Below are positions 22,887-33,480 of a stretch of DNA of 64,000 nt, piece by piece. The notes beneath the pieces are model-generated. The model was not told the origin of the DNA. It did not search any database and worked only from the letters and a program-made list of their open reading frames with translations. The position numbers and the translations under genes were made by a program. Source of the stretch: Areca catechu (lineage: Eukaryota; Streptophyta; Magnoliopsida; Arecales; Arecaceae); the NCBI GenBank assembly GCA_021397845.1, contig CM038044.1, forward strand, positions 45,990,354 through 46,054,353, read 5' to 3'. The number at the start of each line of letters is the position of its first letter. Position 1 is the first letter of the stretch.

Positions 22887-24060
22887 TCTCTAGCCAAGGG
22901 ATCTTCGAGCCAAGCTGCTCTCAATCATTAACATCTTCGAGCCCAGCTCCGAGATGCCAAGACCTTAGCCCAGCTCTCAGGCATCCCAAGATCGAGGCCC
23001 AGCTCTGTGGCCAAGGGATCTTCGAGCCAAGCTGCTCTCAATCATCAATGTCTTCGAGCCCAACTCCGAGATGCCAAGACCTAAGCCCAGCTATCAAGCA
23101 ACCCAAGACCGGGGCCCAGCTCTCCGGCCAAGGGATCTTCGAGCCAAGCTTCTCTCAATCATCAACATCTTCGAGCCCAGCTCCGAGATGCCAAGACTTG
23201 AGCCCAGTTCTCAAGCAACCCAAGATCGGGGCCCAGCTCTCCAGCCAAGGGATCTTTGAGCCAAGCTACTCTCAACCATCAACGTCTTCGAGCCCAGCTC
23301 TGAGATGCCAAGACCTGAGCCCAGCTCTCAAGCAACCTAAGACCGGGGCCCAGCTCTCCGGCCAAGGGATCTTCGAGCCAAGCTGCTCTCAAGTCATCAA
23401 TGTCTTTGGGCCCAACTCCGAGATCCCAAGACCTGAGCCCAGCTCTCAGGCAACCCAAGACCGGGGCCCAGCTCTCCAGCCAAGGGATCTTCGAGCCAAG
23501 CTGCTCTCAATCATCAACATCTTCAAGCCCAGCTCTGAGATGCCAAGATCTGAGCCCAGCTCTCAGGCAACCCAAGACCAGGGCCCAGCTCTCTGGCCAA
23601 GGGATCTTCGAGCCAAGCTGCTCTCAATCATCAACATCTTCGAGCCTAGCTCCGAGGTGCCAAGACCTGAGCCTAGCTCTCAGGCAACCTAAGACCAGGG
23701 TCCAGCTCTCTGGCCAAGGGATCTTCGAGCCAAGCTGCTCTTCAATCATCAACATCTTCAAGTCCAACTTCGAGGTATTAAAACCTGAGCCCAACTCTCA
23801 AGTGACCAAGACCCGGGGCCTAGCTCTCCGGAAGAAAAATCCTCGAGCCTAGCTCCAAGGCACCAAAGACCTGAGCCCAGCTCTCAGGCAACCCTTGGAC
23901 TGGGGCCTAGATCTCTGGCCAAGAAGGCCTCAAGCTTAGCTCCAAGGCATTCAAGCCCTGAGCCCTGCCTTCAGGCACCTTGGACCGGGGCCCAGCTCTC
24001 TGGCCAAGGAATCTTTGAGCCCAGCCGCTCACAACTGCCAAAATCTTGCACCTAACTTGC
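22887..24060 (+). repeat. 117-bp tandem array of the Tat tail, main part
   Basis: GCCAAGGGATCTT recurs at 22893, 23010, 23127, 23244, 23361, 23479, 23596 and 23713, spacing 117 or 118. Copies decay after about 23820. Each unit contains four related subunits of about 27-32 bp that start GAGCCCAGCT or close variants. Because 117 is divisible by three, long but meaningless open frames with 39-residue repeats appear. Tat elements are known to carry such hypervariable 3' tandem repeats. Confidence 0.95.
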
Positions 24061-24391
24061 CAATGCCAAAACCTGGTAGCCAAATCTCAAGCAAGGTGAG
24101 ACCCTCCTCTCTGATCTCCCCACTCATCTCAAACAAAAAAAAAAAAGGAAGAAGAAAGAGAGAGAGGGGAAGGAAAGAAAGAGAATAAGAGGGAAACATC
24201 AGGCAATGAATTGGTAGTAGAAAGATTCACATTTTATTGACATAAGTAAATTACAAACATCATTTTTCGGGTCCCCGACATGCCAGGTGACCCCAACCAA
24301 GTACAGAAAGAAAATAAAAAGGAAAACTACTCTACCCTGGTTGACCCCCCGGCTGGGTTGTAAGGCTGAGAGGCCCCATTTTCAAGAACCT
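24061..24391. other. Spacer with GA-rich tract
   Basis: A poly-A/GA-rich simple stretch at about 24128-24200, then the likely 3' UTR of the antisense gene. No protein frame seen. Confidence 0.6.
24233..24238 (-). terminator. AATAAA polyadenylation signal of the antisense gene
   Basis: TTTATT on plus reads AATAAA on minus, about 155 bases past the end of the antisense ORF. Position fits a plant near-upstream element. Confidence 0.5.
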
Positions 24392-26320
24392 CTAGCTGAA
24401 TGGCTCTGGCTTTGGGTGGCCTAGTCTCAGCCTCGGCTGGCGACAAAGGCTCGGAGGCCACAGCTTATTCAACGACTGCCTCCTGGCCAGGCTCCGTGTC
24501 CAAGGCAAAGGATACCTGAGGCGATCGCGGCCCTCATCAGGAACGAATGCCTCGACCCGACCGTGCAGGAACATGAAACCTTTGTAGAAGGAGTTCGATG
24601 CCATTTGGTGAATCTCGGTGATGAACTCCTCCAAGGCCTTGAACCTGGTGACGGCCTCTTCAGCATCCTTCTTTGCCTGGGCGGCCTCCATCCTGGCCAC
24701 CTCCGCCGACTTGGCCGCCTCCTCTGTCGCCCCCTCAGCTGCGGCCAACTTCTTCCTCTCTGTCGCCAGCTCGGCCTGAGCAGACTGGGTGGTCTCCTTG
24801 TGCCGATCAGTCTCAGCATTGTACCACCTCAGCTTCTTCTTAACGAGAGAGAGATCGTCAGTGCTCTTCCTCGAGCCCCCGAGGATAGGCTGAGGACCTG
24901 TCACCCGTGCAGGCGATGCCTCGGTCACGGTCTCAGCCCCAGCTCGAACTTCCTCATCCCCGACCTCGATCACAACCAGACTCGGGGGGCTAGGGGATGC
25001 AGCAGTAGTAGCTGCGACCCTTGTCTGGGCAACTACCTCGGGCTCCGTGGTGGGGGTCACTCCCTGACGACCGTGTCACTCCGGGACCTTCCAGATTACC
25101 CCCTGGACTGGCCCCGTTGCCGTAGATGTCACCCTCTCCATTGGTGCAGGGGCAATTCTGGTCGTCCCCGAACTCTGGCCAGCCAACGCAGCAGGAGCAG
25201 CTTTGATCGCCGGTCGACTTTGGTCGGCCACCACGGGGGGAGCGGTCGCAGATGCGCTCTCGCCCTGGACTCGCCTCGACGGAGGCTCCTCGACCAGCCT
25301 AGTTGGCGGCCTCTTTCGCATGATCTCCAACAGGTCACTCTCCATAAAAATCATCCCTGCATGCAAGCCACACGTCAGTCAGAGCCTACAGAAAGCAGTG
25401 TAAGAAGTACAAAAAAGAAGAAGGATTAGAAGAAAAGTTCAGGTCAAACTCACCTAATCCATTCATTGGGTCGACCCCGGCTTCGGAGAGGTTCTGCTCT
25501 AATAACAGAACCTCAAGAGGAGGGATCTGGGTAGTGCAAAGCTGCTCGTAGTCATCCCGGTCAGCCGCATTGACCATAGAGTTTTAGTTGGGGGACTGAT
25601 CCGGGTCACTCCAGGCCCAATCGACCCCCTCAATCGTAGCAAAAAGGAACTTACTCTTCCATCCCTTAACGGAAGAGGGGAGCTCGAACCTAATGCCCTT
25701 AGGGCGGGAAGACAAGAACCACCACCCGTCCTCAGTCTGGTGGTGCTTCAGGGCAAAGAAAGCCCTGAACAGAGAGAACCGAGCAGCAAACCTGTGGAGG
25801 TGACAAAGTACAATAAAGGAGAAAATGACCCTAATGGTGTTTGGCACTAACTGAGCAGGGACCAAACGGTAGTTATTCAGGACAGACATGAAGAATGGAT
25901 GGAAGGAAAAGCGGAGACCCCCTGAAAATGTCTCCTCATAAAAGGAAATATGGCTTGGGCCACTGGAAGTGACCCATTATCCCGGACGAGGGATCAAAAG
26001 CCGAACAGAATGTGGAATGCCATAGACATCCCGAATGGTCCCCAGTTCCTTGCTGGTGATCATCGAGGTGATCCCGCCAGGACCTGTGGACCGGACGGAC
26101 TCAGAAACAAGTTCAGAAGAAGGAGGAGGAGAGAAGGATGAGAAGGACCGGACCCTGGCTCTTTGATGATCACTGGACTAGGAGGGCGCCTCCTGCTAAA
26201 CTCGAAACGAGTCGCATCTTCTTCCTCACAAGAAGAAGAAGGAGACGTCGGCCTCCACTCAGAAGGACCAGCCTCGCCCTGGTTGGTGGAAGGGCGGAAG
26301 CCCAGGCCAAAACGAGACAT
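24392..26320 (-). pseudogene. Tat antisense additional ORF (plant retrotransposon aORF), spliced, broken
   Basis: Tat elements often carry an extra gene opposite to gag-pol between integrase and 3' LTR; its function is unknown. Here it starts near MSRFGLGFRPSTNQ (26320), continues through a Ser-rich segment, then the conserved part GTIRDVYGIPHSVRLLIPRP (about 26030) and FFMSVLNNYRLVPAQ, with DGWWFLSSRPKGIRF and a WKSKFLFA motif. A GT-AG intron separates GVDPMNGL from MIFMESDLLEIMRKR. The C-terminal part is rich in Ala, Glu and Lys (AKSAEVARMEAAQAKKDAEE) and looks like a coiled coil. Breaks: a phase change between 26060 and 26030, a stop near 25990, TAA at about 25584, a TGA near 25076, and a probable phase change near the C-terminus. 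No enzyme motif is seen. Confidence 0.78.
25357..25453 (-). other. Probable intron in the antisense ORF
   Basis: On minus, a donor GTGAGT follows GGATTAG and an acceptor TTGCATGCAG precedes GGATGATT. Removing the 97 bases joins frames exactly (1 + 2 nucleotides of a Gly codon) and removes an in-frame stop. Confidence 0.72.
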
Positions 26321-26834
26321 CCCCAAAGAAAAAAGGAGCAAAGGACTCGAAGAAGAGGATGAAAGGACGGACTCGACCCGAGAGAAACCCTAGACTCAGA
26401 GGAAGGACCCTACTCTAGCGAAGGGGGAGGAAAGAGCAAACTAACTTGGTTACTTAGAAGATCTGAGGCAATTGGGAGGATGAAGAAAGCTCGGATACTG
26501 CAGCGGGCATGGAGAATTCAAAAGATCTGATATTTTGGGTAAGAACTTCTTTTCATTTCGAAGTGACCCGGAGCATCCGTACCGTTATGACCTCCCCGCC
26601 AACGGATTCAAGCTACGTGCCGGCCATTGATGGAAAAGGCATCCCGGCCACTCTAAATTCTATGCCAACATTAACTGCTCCTTGGACATGGCCACGTGGC
26701 ACCCCCGCACTGGCCTACAGGACCATCCCACGGAGTGCCAGCAATCATGGCCATCATTGTGCCAGATCTTCGCCTTTCCATGTCAGCATCACAATTACTC
26801 CTTTCGGCCCGACCGCCGTGCACTAACGAGCCTT
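26321..26834. other. Spacer between antisense gene and 3' LTR
   Basis: No believable protein frame. It probably contains the upstream region of the antisense gene on minus, but I see no clear TATA box. Confidence 0.5.
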
Positions 26835-26850
26835 GGGAGTGGGGGGCAAA
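26835..26850 (+). promoter_or_regulatory. Polypurine tract of the Tat element
   Basis: GGGAGTGGGGGGCAAA directly precedes the TGATGTGG that starts the 3' LTR. Confidence 0.75.
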
Positions 26851-28493
26851 TGATGTGGCAAGACCACTGACGTGGGGTAGCTGTCAGATGCCACGTCAAA
26901 GACAGTCGCCGTGTCCGATGCCGCATCAATCCCCCTACTCGGACTCCTTCATCGGGCTGAGCTCCCCAAGGACAACGGGACCACCGTCGAAGCCGAGCTC
27001 CATCCTCCGTCAGGTCGGACCCGCAAGCTCGGGATGCCTAGGCTGGAGCCAAGCGGCGCCCTCCAGAGCAAGACCCTCGAAGATTGAGCCCCATGGTCGG
27101 AGTCGAGCCCAGCCCTCCTCCACCACGTGGAGCCTCTTCGAGGCCAAGCCCTCTAGACCGAGCCCGCACTCTACCCTCCAGAGCGAGACCCTCGGAGATT
27201 GAGCCCCGTGGTCAGAGTCGAGCTCAGCCCTCCTCTGCCATATGGAGCCTCTTCGAGGTCGAGCCTTCTAGATTGGGCCCACACTCTACCCTCTAGAGTG
27301 TGACCCTCGGAGATCGAGCCCCGTGGTCAGATCGAGCTCAGCCCTCCTCCGCCACGTGGAGCCTCTTCGAAGCTGAGCCCTCTGGACTGGGCCTGCACTC
27401 TACCCTCAGAGATTAAGCCCCATGGTCGAAGTTGAGATCAGCCCTCCTCCGCCACATGGAGCCTCTTCGAGGTTGTGCCCTCTGGACCGACCCGCACTCT
27501 ACCCTCCAGAGCAAGACCCTCGGAGATTGAGCCTCGTGGTTGGAGTCGAGCTCAGCCCTCCTCCGCCATGTGGAGCCTCTTCGAGGCCGAGCCCTCTAGA
27601 CTGGGCCTGCACTGTGTCCTCCTCCATCGAGGCAACCCCGCGAGCTCGGGATGCTTAGCTCGGAGTTGAGCCCTACCTTCCAAGCTTAGCCCCCAGCTCA
27701 GGTGCAAGCATCGACGAACCAAGGGGTAGCACCGCCATCCCAGGACTCCGGCGGGTTGCTCGAGGATTGCATTGAGGCATCCGCCAGACCGTAATGACCG
27801 CCTGTAGCCGCCAGTTATACCAGAAAGGGGAGATGCCCACTGTTCGAGGTGCCACGCTCCTCACCAACCACCTGAACCACCCAAGAGCGAAAGTCAACCA
27901 GGATATTCGAATCCTAGGGATGGTGGCCCACTGATTGAGGTACTGCTAGGTTTCCTGGAATGAGATTACCAGAAAGAATGTCAGAGCACATGACAGCTCC
28001 CCCTATCATGAATTAGGAAAGGTGCCTCGGGACACCGTCGCACGCACCTGACAGCCCAACGGAGATTCCAAGACGAGCGCCCACCGGTAACCTAGGATAC
28101 AAAGCTCGAAGGTAACAGCAACAACACAAGATGTACCACCAAAGCACAAGTGCAAGCTCAATCAGAAGAGCACAGCACCACAAACAAATCTAAGCAAAGG
28201 CAGGCGGAAAGGCCACACAGAGAATCCCTCTACATAGGCCGTTCTTCCCCCTTGCATCCCACTCTCACACTACTCACTCCTCCTAGCATGGAGTCCATCA
28301 AGAGGGGCTCGACCAGGAGGATCTGTTCCCCTGGACGTCACTGACTTGACCGTCAGAGTGCCCCCATCGGAAACCCTGGCCCGGGTCATTAACCCCTATT
28401 TTGCAGGTCCAGGACACTGGATGGCGAGATAGTGAAGGGAGCGTACTCCGGTGCCGACAGCAGCTACGGGCCATGGTGATCTTGGCGGCAACA
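26851..28493 (+). repeat. 3' LTR of the Tat element
   Basis: About 1.64 kb, TGATGTGGC...GGCAACA, with the end shared with 1-368. Past 28493 the sequence continues as element F (compare 39610 onward). A 115-bp tandem array fills its middle. Confidence 0.85.
27086..27640 (+). repeat. 115-bp tandem array inside the Tat 3' LTR
   Basis: Units beginning GAGCCCC(A/G)TGGTC start near 27086, 27201, 27316, 27415 and 27529; one unit is about 15 bp shorter. Each contains GGAGCCTCTTCGA and ACTCTACCCTC. The array differs from the 117-bp tail array, though both use GAGCCC-type subunits. Confidence 0.9.
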
Positions 28494-29322
28494 CTATCCA
28501 CATACTAGAAACTTCAAAGAGATAAGAAAAACTAAGGATCCTAGGGTTAAGAAACACCTACAGGACATGCTCTAAACTTCAATAAAATAAAAAAAGTGAG
28601 ATGGGATGGGGTCTACAAACCTAGCAATGATTGCCTTGATATCATAGAAGATATCACTCCGCTCGAATCGATGCCTGGATGAGGAGTTGCTTTCCCATGG
28701 ATCTGTTAACTTTTTATCAGCATGGTTTGGGAGCAAAGAATACCTCATCCAGAGGGCATGGCACTGGAGAAATCCTGCAAACATATAAGGTTAGGCTCAC
28801 ATATGATGAGAAAAATAATAAACTGGAAGAAAGAAGAGTGGAGGGGTGGAAGGAAGCTTCAGGTGGCTAGCAGCCAGTTGAAGAAGGGGACGCCTAGCTT
28901 GGATGAAGGTGGGCATCCTTGGGCTTCAATTGGAGTTGGATGATGGCTAGGGTTTAGTGGAAGAAAGGGTTGTTGGGCGGCTAGGGTTTTGTACACAAGA
29001 AAAAATAAAAACGGGTCTCACACCTACTCTAATCTAAAGGACACAATTTGACAAAATAAATTCAAGTTGTAATCATGAAAATGATATTGATTGAAGTGGG
29101 TATTTATAGACCAACGAGCCCTTTCCCTATTAAACTAGGAGTACATAGTATGAATAGGATTAGGAGAATAAAGTTGAGTAGAATAAGGAGTACATAGTTT
29201 GAATAGAATTGGTAGACTGAAATCCTTGCAGGACTTGGACATCAACTCCTTCTTGAATTTGGAAGCTTTGACTTTTCTCCATGGGCATGGACTGGTATGA
29301 AATTCTTGCTAGGCTTGGACTG
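28494..29322 (-). repeat. Element F left LTR, first visible piece
   Basis: Matches 39610-40460 with moderate divergence, including AGATAAGAAAAACTAAGGAT. It is interrupted at 29322 by element E and resumes at 35453. Confidence 0.88.
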
Positions 29323-30232
29323 GGTAACGACCCAAAAAAAAAAAAGAGAAGAGAAGAGAAAAAAAAGATTGAAGCCCACCGGTCCACCTGTTGGACCGGT
29401 CCAGACCCATTGCGCAGCCTAGCGCATGACCCAGGAGCGGCACGAGGGAGCGCGCTGGTGCGAGGGCGATGCACGCGCGAGCGGGCGACATGCGGGCGAC
29501 GTGGGCGGTGCACGGGCGAGCGACACGCGGTGGAGAGCGGGGCGAGCCATGGATGACGCGCGGGTGGGCGCGCGAGGCACGGCCCGACCCGTTGCGGGCA
29601 CGAGCGTTGCGTGGCCTAGGCCCACGTGCGCGAGCGCGCGGGCACGTGGGCTTGGCCCAGCCCGAGCCGATCATCACGTGGGTGTTTCCCACACATTTCC
29701 CGGGCATTTCCCAGCCTATTTCTCGTGGCTCATGGCAGTCCATGGGATTTCTGAGTTATCTAGATCGTCCTATCGCTTGATCGAATGACTGAGATTAATC
29801 CGAGGAAGTTTAGGCTTGATTAGTTGCATTGGGATTCAGATTTGGACATGGTTTGAGGTGTAGATCACAAATCAGACGGTCGGGAAGATATCTTGATGGT
29901 TTTGGACTTCTCAGGTGATGTTTAACATGGTTTTGGATTGGTTTTACTCCTCTTTTTAATCAGGGACGTTGATAGAAGCAGGAAAGAGCCTGTAGAGAGC
30001 TAGAAGAGAGAGAAAGAGAAAGGAAAAAGAGAAAAAGAGAGAATGGAGAGAGGAAAGGGATTATGGTTTGGAAGAAGAGGGAGGTTGTCATACTTTGATG
30101 GCATGGGATAGCGATCAGTTTTGGGAATATGCTGGATTTGGGATAGAGAGAGAAAGAGGAGAGATAAAGATGAAAAGGAAGAGGAAGAGGAAGGAGAGAG
30201 AAGATAAGGAAAGAGAAAATCAGGGGAACCTT

Positions 30233-32053
30233 TGGTGCGGGCACCAGACTCAGAAGAAGACTTCAGAGCTCCATCTGGATCTCTGATTAATCTTGCCCGA
30301 AGAATTAGGGTTTTTTTGGCTTGTAATAAGGGTTGACTGGATCAACTCAATTTTAGCTTGAGTCTATATTACTTGCATTTTATTTTGTTGAGTCATGTTG
30401 ACTCAGTAGTGGACTAGGACTTCAACCTGGGGTGTTACATTTTCTCCCAAGGCCAAGCAAGTGGATGCCACACTCCCAGCCACACTCCCAGCCATACGCC
30501 TGAGTCCAGGGGGGTGCCACATCTACATCCAGCAGCCTTTGGTCCCCACACCACAGATAGCAGCTCCCTTCTCCCTTGCACCAATTGAGGAGAAATCCAC
30601 CAGGAGCCCACAAATCAAGGGGGCGGCCAAAGACTTCCTAAAAGAACCAAACTATAAAAGGGAAGAAATTCTCTTGGAGAGAAATTCAAGGAGGCGCCCA
30701 TTACCTGCCAAAAATACTCAAAACAAAGTTAGAAGGAGCCATAACTTGGGGAGAAAGAAAAGGAGGTATCCAAAAAGGGTTGAGCCATGAAAGGAAGGAA
30801 ATTTCTCTTGAAAAGCAAGGTTAGGAGGCGCCCTAATCATTCCAAATAAAGCCAGATATAAAAGGCAACAAATTTTCTCTTGGAGGGCAAGGTTAAGAGG
30901 CGCCCAAACACTTCCAGATAAGGCCAAGCATAGAAGGAAAAAAATATTTTCTTGGAGGTCAAGACAAGGAGGCGCCACCCACTTTCCTTTTTGAAGCTTT
31001 AATCAACTTTGGAATTAATTGGCCGGCCATATGAGTAGGGATTGATATCCTAATTTGAAGATCCCCTCCTTTAGTCCCACATGGGAAGATGCAAAACCCT
31101 ACTCTCTTGTAATGGCCTATAAATTAAACCCCCATGTAAGTTTGAAAAAAAAAATCAGATGAATGAAACAAAATTTTTTATGAGCAAACTTTGTGTTTTC
31201 TCTCTTTCACACTTGCATCCAGGTGTTGAGCTCCATGAGGGAGTAAATCTGGGTTCCCCAGGAACCTTGAGGAGGTGTGAGATCTCCAAAACCCAAACCC
31301 TAGGTTAGCCACTCCACTCCCAAACCCTAGCCGACCATCACCCTTCTCTTTCCACTAAGCCCTAGCATATTCCACCTCCCACGGCCTCTCTCCCTAAGTC
31401 CAGGCCGACCACCAGCATCCAGCTACAGTCCGGGTACTTCAGATCCAAAGCTCTTTCCAGAGGGAGTTGAATCAGCCTTCAAGAGAATCCGGATCTCAGC
31501 GACATCAACCTTCAAGTTCTTCGAACTGGTAAATCCTTCCCTGAGTCTCTGAATCCCTCACTTGTTTTTCTTCTTCCCAGATCTTGAGTCCAGGAGAAGC
31601 CGACCAAACCACAAGACCAGTATTGGAGGATCCATTGTGAAGATAGCCGAATCCGAGGATCCAACAATCTACTCGAGAGAGTTCTTCCATCCAAATTCTG
31701 AGAAGATCACTGTCTGGTTGGTAAACCATCTCTCCTCTCTATTTCTGTTCTGTTGAAAGTTCAGAGCGAAACCCTAGGTCTGGGAGTTTCTCAACCCCCA
31801 GCGATCCGTTACTTCTGAACTACTCTGATAACTTAGCTTTTTCTAAATTGTGCTTTCTATCCTTACCTAGTTTTCATCAACTTAGTTTAACTTTACTTTG
31901 AGTCGAAGCCAATTTCTGAAATATAAAAAAAAAAAAGAATTAATCTTAATTTTACTTTCGCATACGCTTCATTGTTCTTTGTTCTGCATTATTTTTGGTA
32001 TCAGAGCTTCCGTTCTGCATCATTTTTGGTATCAGAGCTTTCGTTCTGCATCA
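30233..32053 (+). mobile_element. Solo chromovirus LTR with PBS-containing end
   Basis: TGGTGCGGG...CTGCATCA flanked by perfect ACCTT (30228-30232 and 32054-32058). No interior remains. The LTR body belongs to the A/G family; its end carries two extra 31-bp units that contain primer-binding sequence, making it longer (1821 bp) than its relatives. A TATA box is seen at 31118-31125. Confidence 0.92.
31992..32053 (+). repeat. Two 31-bp LTR-end/PBS units
   Basis: Units 31992-32022 and 32023-32053 each read TTTTTGGTATCAGAGC, then a 5-base spacer and TTCTGCATCA. Each thus joins an iMet PBS to a copy of the LTR terminus. One further copy of the same unit is found in G at 52168-52198. Confidence 0.93.
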
Positions 32054-33141
32054 ACCTTCTTCCTCAAAATTTGTGAAACTAGGATTTGATGAATTTATTT
32101 ATTATTGTAGGAGATCAACCTTTTGAGAAGGAAGGATTTGGATGAATTTCAAGTATAGATTAATACCGGATATCAGGGATTAGTGATTGAAGGTAAGAAT
32201 TCTGGACATGATCAATAGTTTTATACATTGTTTTACATGGCATGATTTGATCCGTGCATATGAGCATTGGCGGGCATATTTGTTTTGCATCGTATGTTTG
32301 ATTTCTCGAGATGGATAGCATGTTTGAGATTATTAACTATGTTTCTATATATCATGTTTTACCAAAAAAGTTATATTTTGATGGTTTGGACCGTGATACC
32401 GATCATCGAAAGATTTAAGATTCCATGGTTTGACATCATAATGTGGTGAGACATCATGATATGATTTGACATGATGATGTGAAAAGATAAGTGTTAACAG
32501 TGTTTGGACTAGCCATGCCACGGGATCATGGTTATATAGCTAGAGCGGGCTTAGTACGTGAGCCTGGCCATGGGCAGGTTGTACATGGTCAATTACATAG
32601 CTAGAGCGGGCTTAGTACATGAGCCTGATCATGGACAGATTGTACATGGTCGATTATGAGATTGCCAGTCATAGGCTGGAGTGTGACTTTAGTGTGCTAG
32701 TCACAAGCGGGAGTGTGACAACAGTGTTCCAGTCACAGGCTGGAGTGTGACCGTGGCTAGTCCAGAACCTTAAAGAAGAGGAAAAGTTAATGAAAACATA
32801 TAAGGGAAATATAATGTTATGAAAGGTTTTGATATGTGATTGAATTTTGGATTGCGTGACCGAAAAATTTATCATTTTTTATTATATGATTATGATCTTG
32901 TTGCTTTCAGTTTTTATATTAATACTGGTGTGATTGTGAGGGAACCTTACTAGGCTGTAGAGCTCATAACTTTTTTTTTTCTTTCACAGAGTTGTACAGA
33001 TATTTGGGCTTGATGATGAATGATATTTTATTGAGGTAAGTGACTCTTGTGTACCCAGGCCTTGCATGATCTCTAGGATAAAACCTAGAGTTTGTGCGGC
33101 CGGTCGTGTACCGATTCCGGTGCTGGATTCAGGACGTGACA

Positions 33142-33480
33142 GAGTGGTATCAAAGCTTAGGTTATGATCACTTGGGATGGTGATACAAGTGGATAATAAT
33201 AATAATGACATGATGGTTATTAGGATATGATAAAAATTATGCCAGAGTTTAGGTTATGCTGATTTGAGACTGTGACATAAGAGATTAAGAAATTTACATG
33301 ATGATTAGTAAGACATGATAGAAATTCTGGAAAGATTTATTAGTGAACCTAGATGGTTTAGTAAATTATATCAGAGTATGCAGTGGAAGCGTAGTGATTT
33401 TGAAGTGTTATGATGGGAGCACTGATTTAGATCTCAATCAAGCTAATTTTGAGGACGAAATTATTTTAACGGGGGGAGAA
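33142..33480 (+). other. Element E interior, non-coding
   Basis: 339 bases with PBS at the left and PPT (33471-33480) at the right. No open frame of note. The last 60 bases resemble the end of Tekay pol and its PPT; the rest of the coding region is absent. Confidence 0.8.
33145..33156 (+). promoter_or_regulatory. Primer-binding site of element E
   Basis: TGGTATCAAAGC, one mismatch from the iMet site, three bases after the LTR end GTGACA. Confidence 0.85.

Larger units (their letters stand above)
1..28493 (+). mobile_element. Tat-lineage Ty3/gypsy LTR retrotransposon, degenerate, left end outside window
   Basis: On the + strand the order is 5' LTR end, PBS, gag, protease, RT, RNase H, a second RNase H-like domain, integrase, a tandem-repeat tail, an antisense gene, PPT and 3' LTR. 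The doubled RNase H and the antisense ORF near the 3' LTR are known traits of the Tat clade. Positions 1-368 match 28113-28493, which defines the LTR pair. The coding frame is closed by many stops and at least one frameshift, and the second catalytic Asp of integrase reads Asn, so this copy is dead. It was later invaded at 1819-10637 and 15070-22886. To its right, sequence of element F resumes, so Tat landed inside the left LTR of F. The left target-site copy lies outside the window. Confidence 0.9.
29323..33141 (+). repeat. Element E left LTR, interrupted by a solo LTR
   Basis: Without the inserted 1821 bp and its duplicated ACCTT it is about 1.99 kb and matches 33481-35452. Features shared by both LTRs: a GC-rich first part, a GA-rich tract, a ~61-bp direct repeat (32535-32655) and three ~32-bp units with GTCACA...TGTGAC arms (32665-32752). 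Confidence 0.87.

Noticed and set aside
23048..23852. Open frames of 150-214 codons with 39-residue repeats
   Set aside because: They follow from a 117-bp tandem repeat being divisible by three; no other coding signs.
22887..24060. CRISPR-like regular repeats
   Set aside because: Units are contiguous without unique spacers, in a plant retrotransposon tail.
24563..25429. 288-codon plus-strand open frame
   Set aside because: Shadow of the GC-rich antisense Tat gene, whose minus frame has recognised motifs and a splice join.
29281..29788. Overlapping open frames in the GC-rich start of the E LTRs
   Set aside because: Same composition effect; frames not conserved between the two LTR copies (compare 33485-33867).
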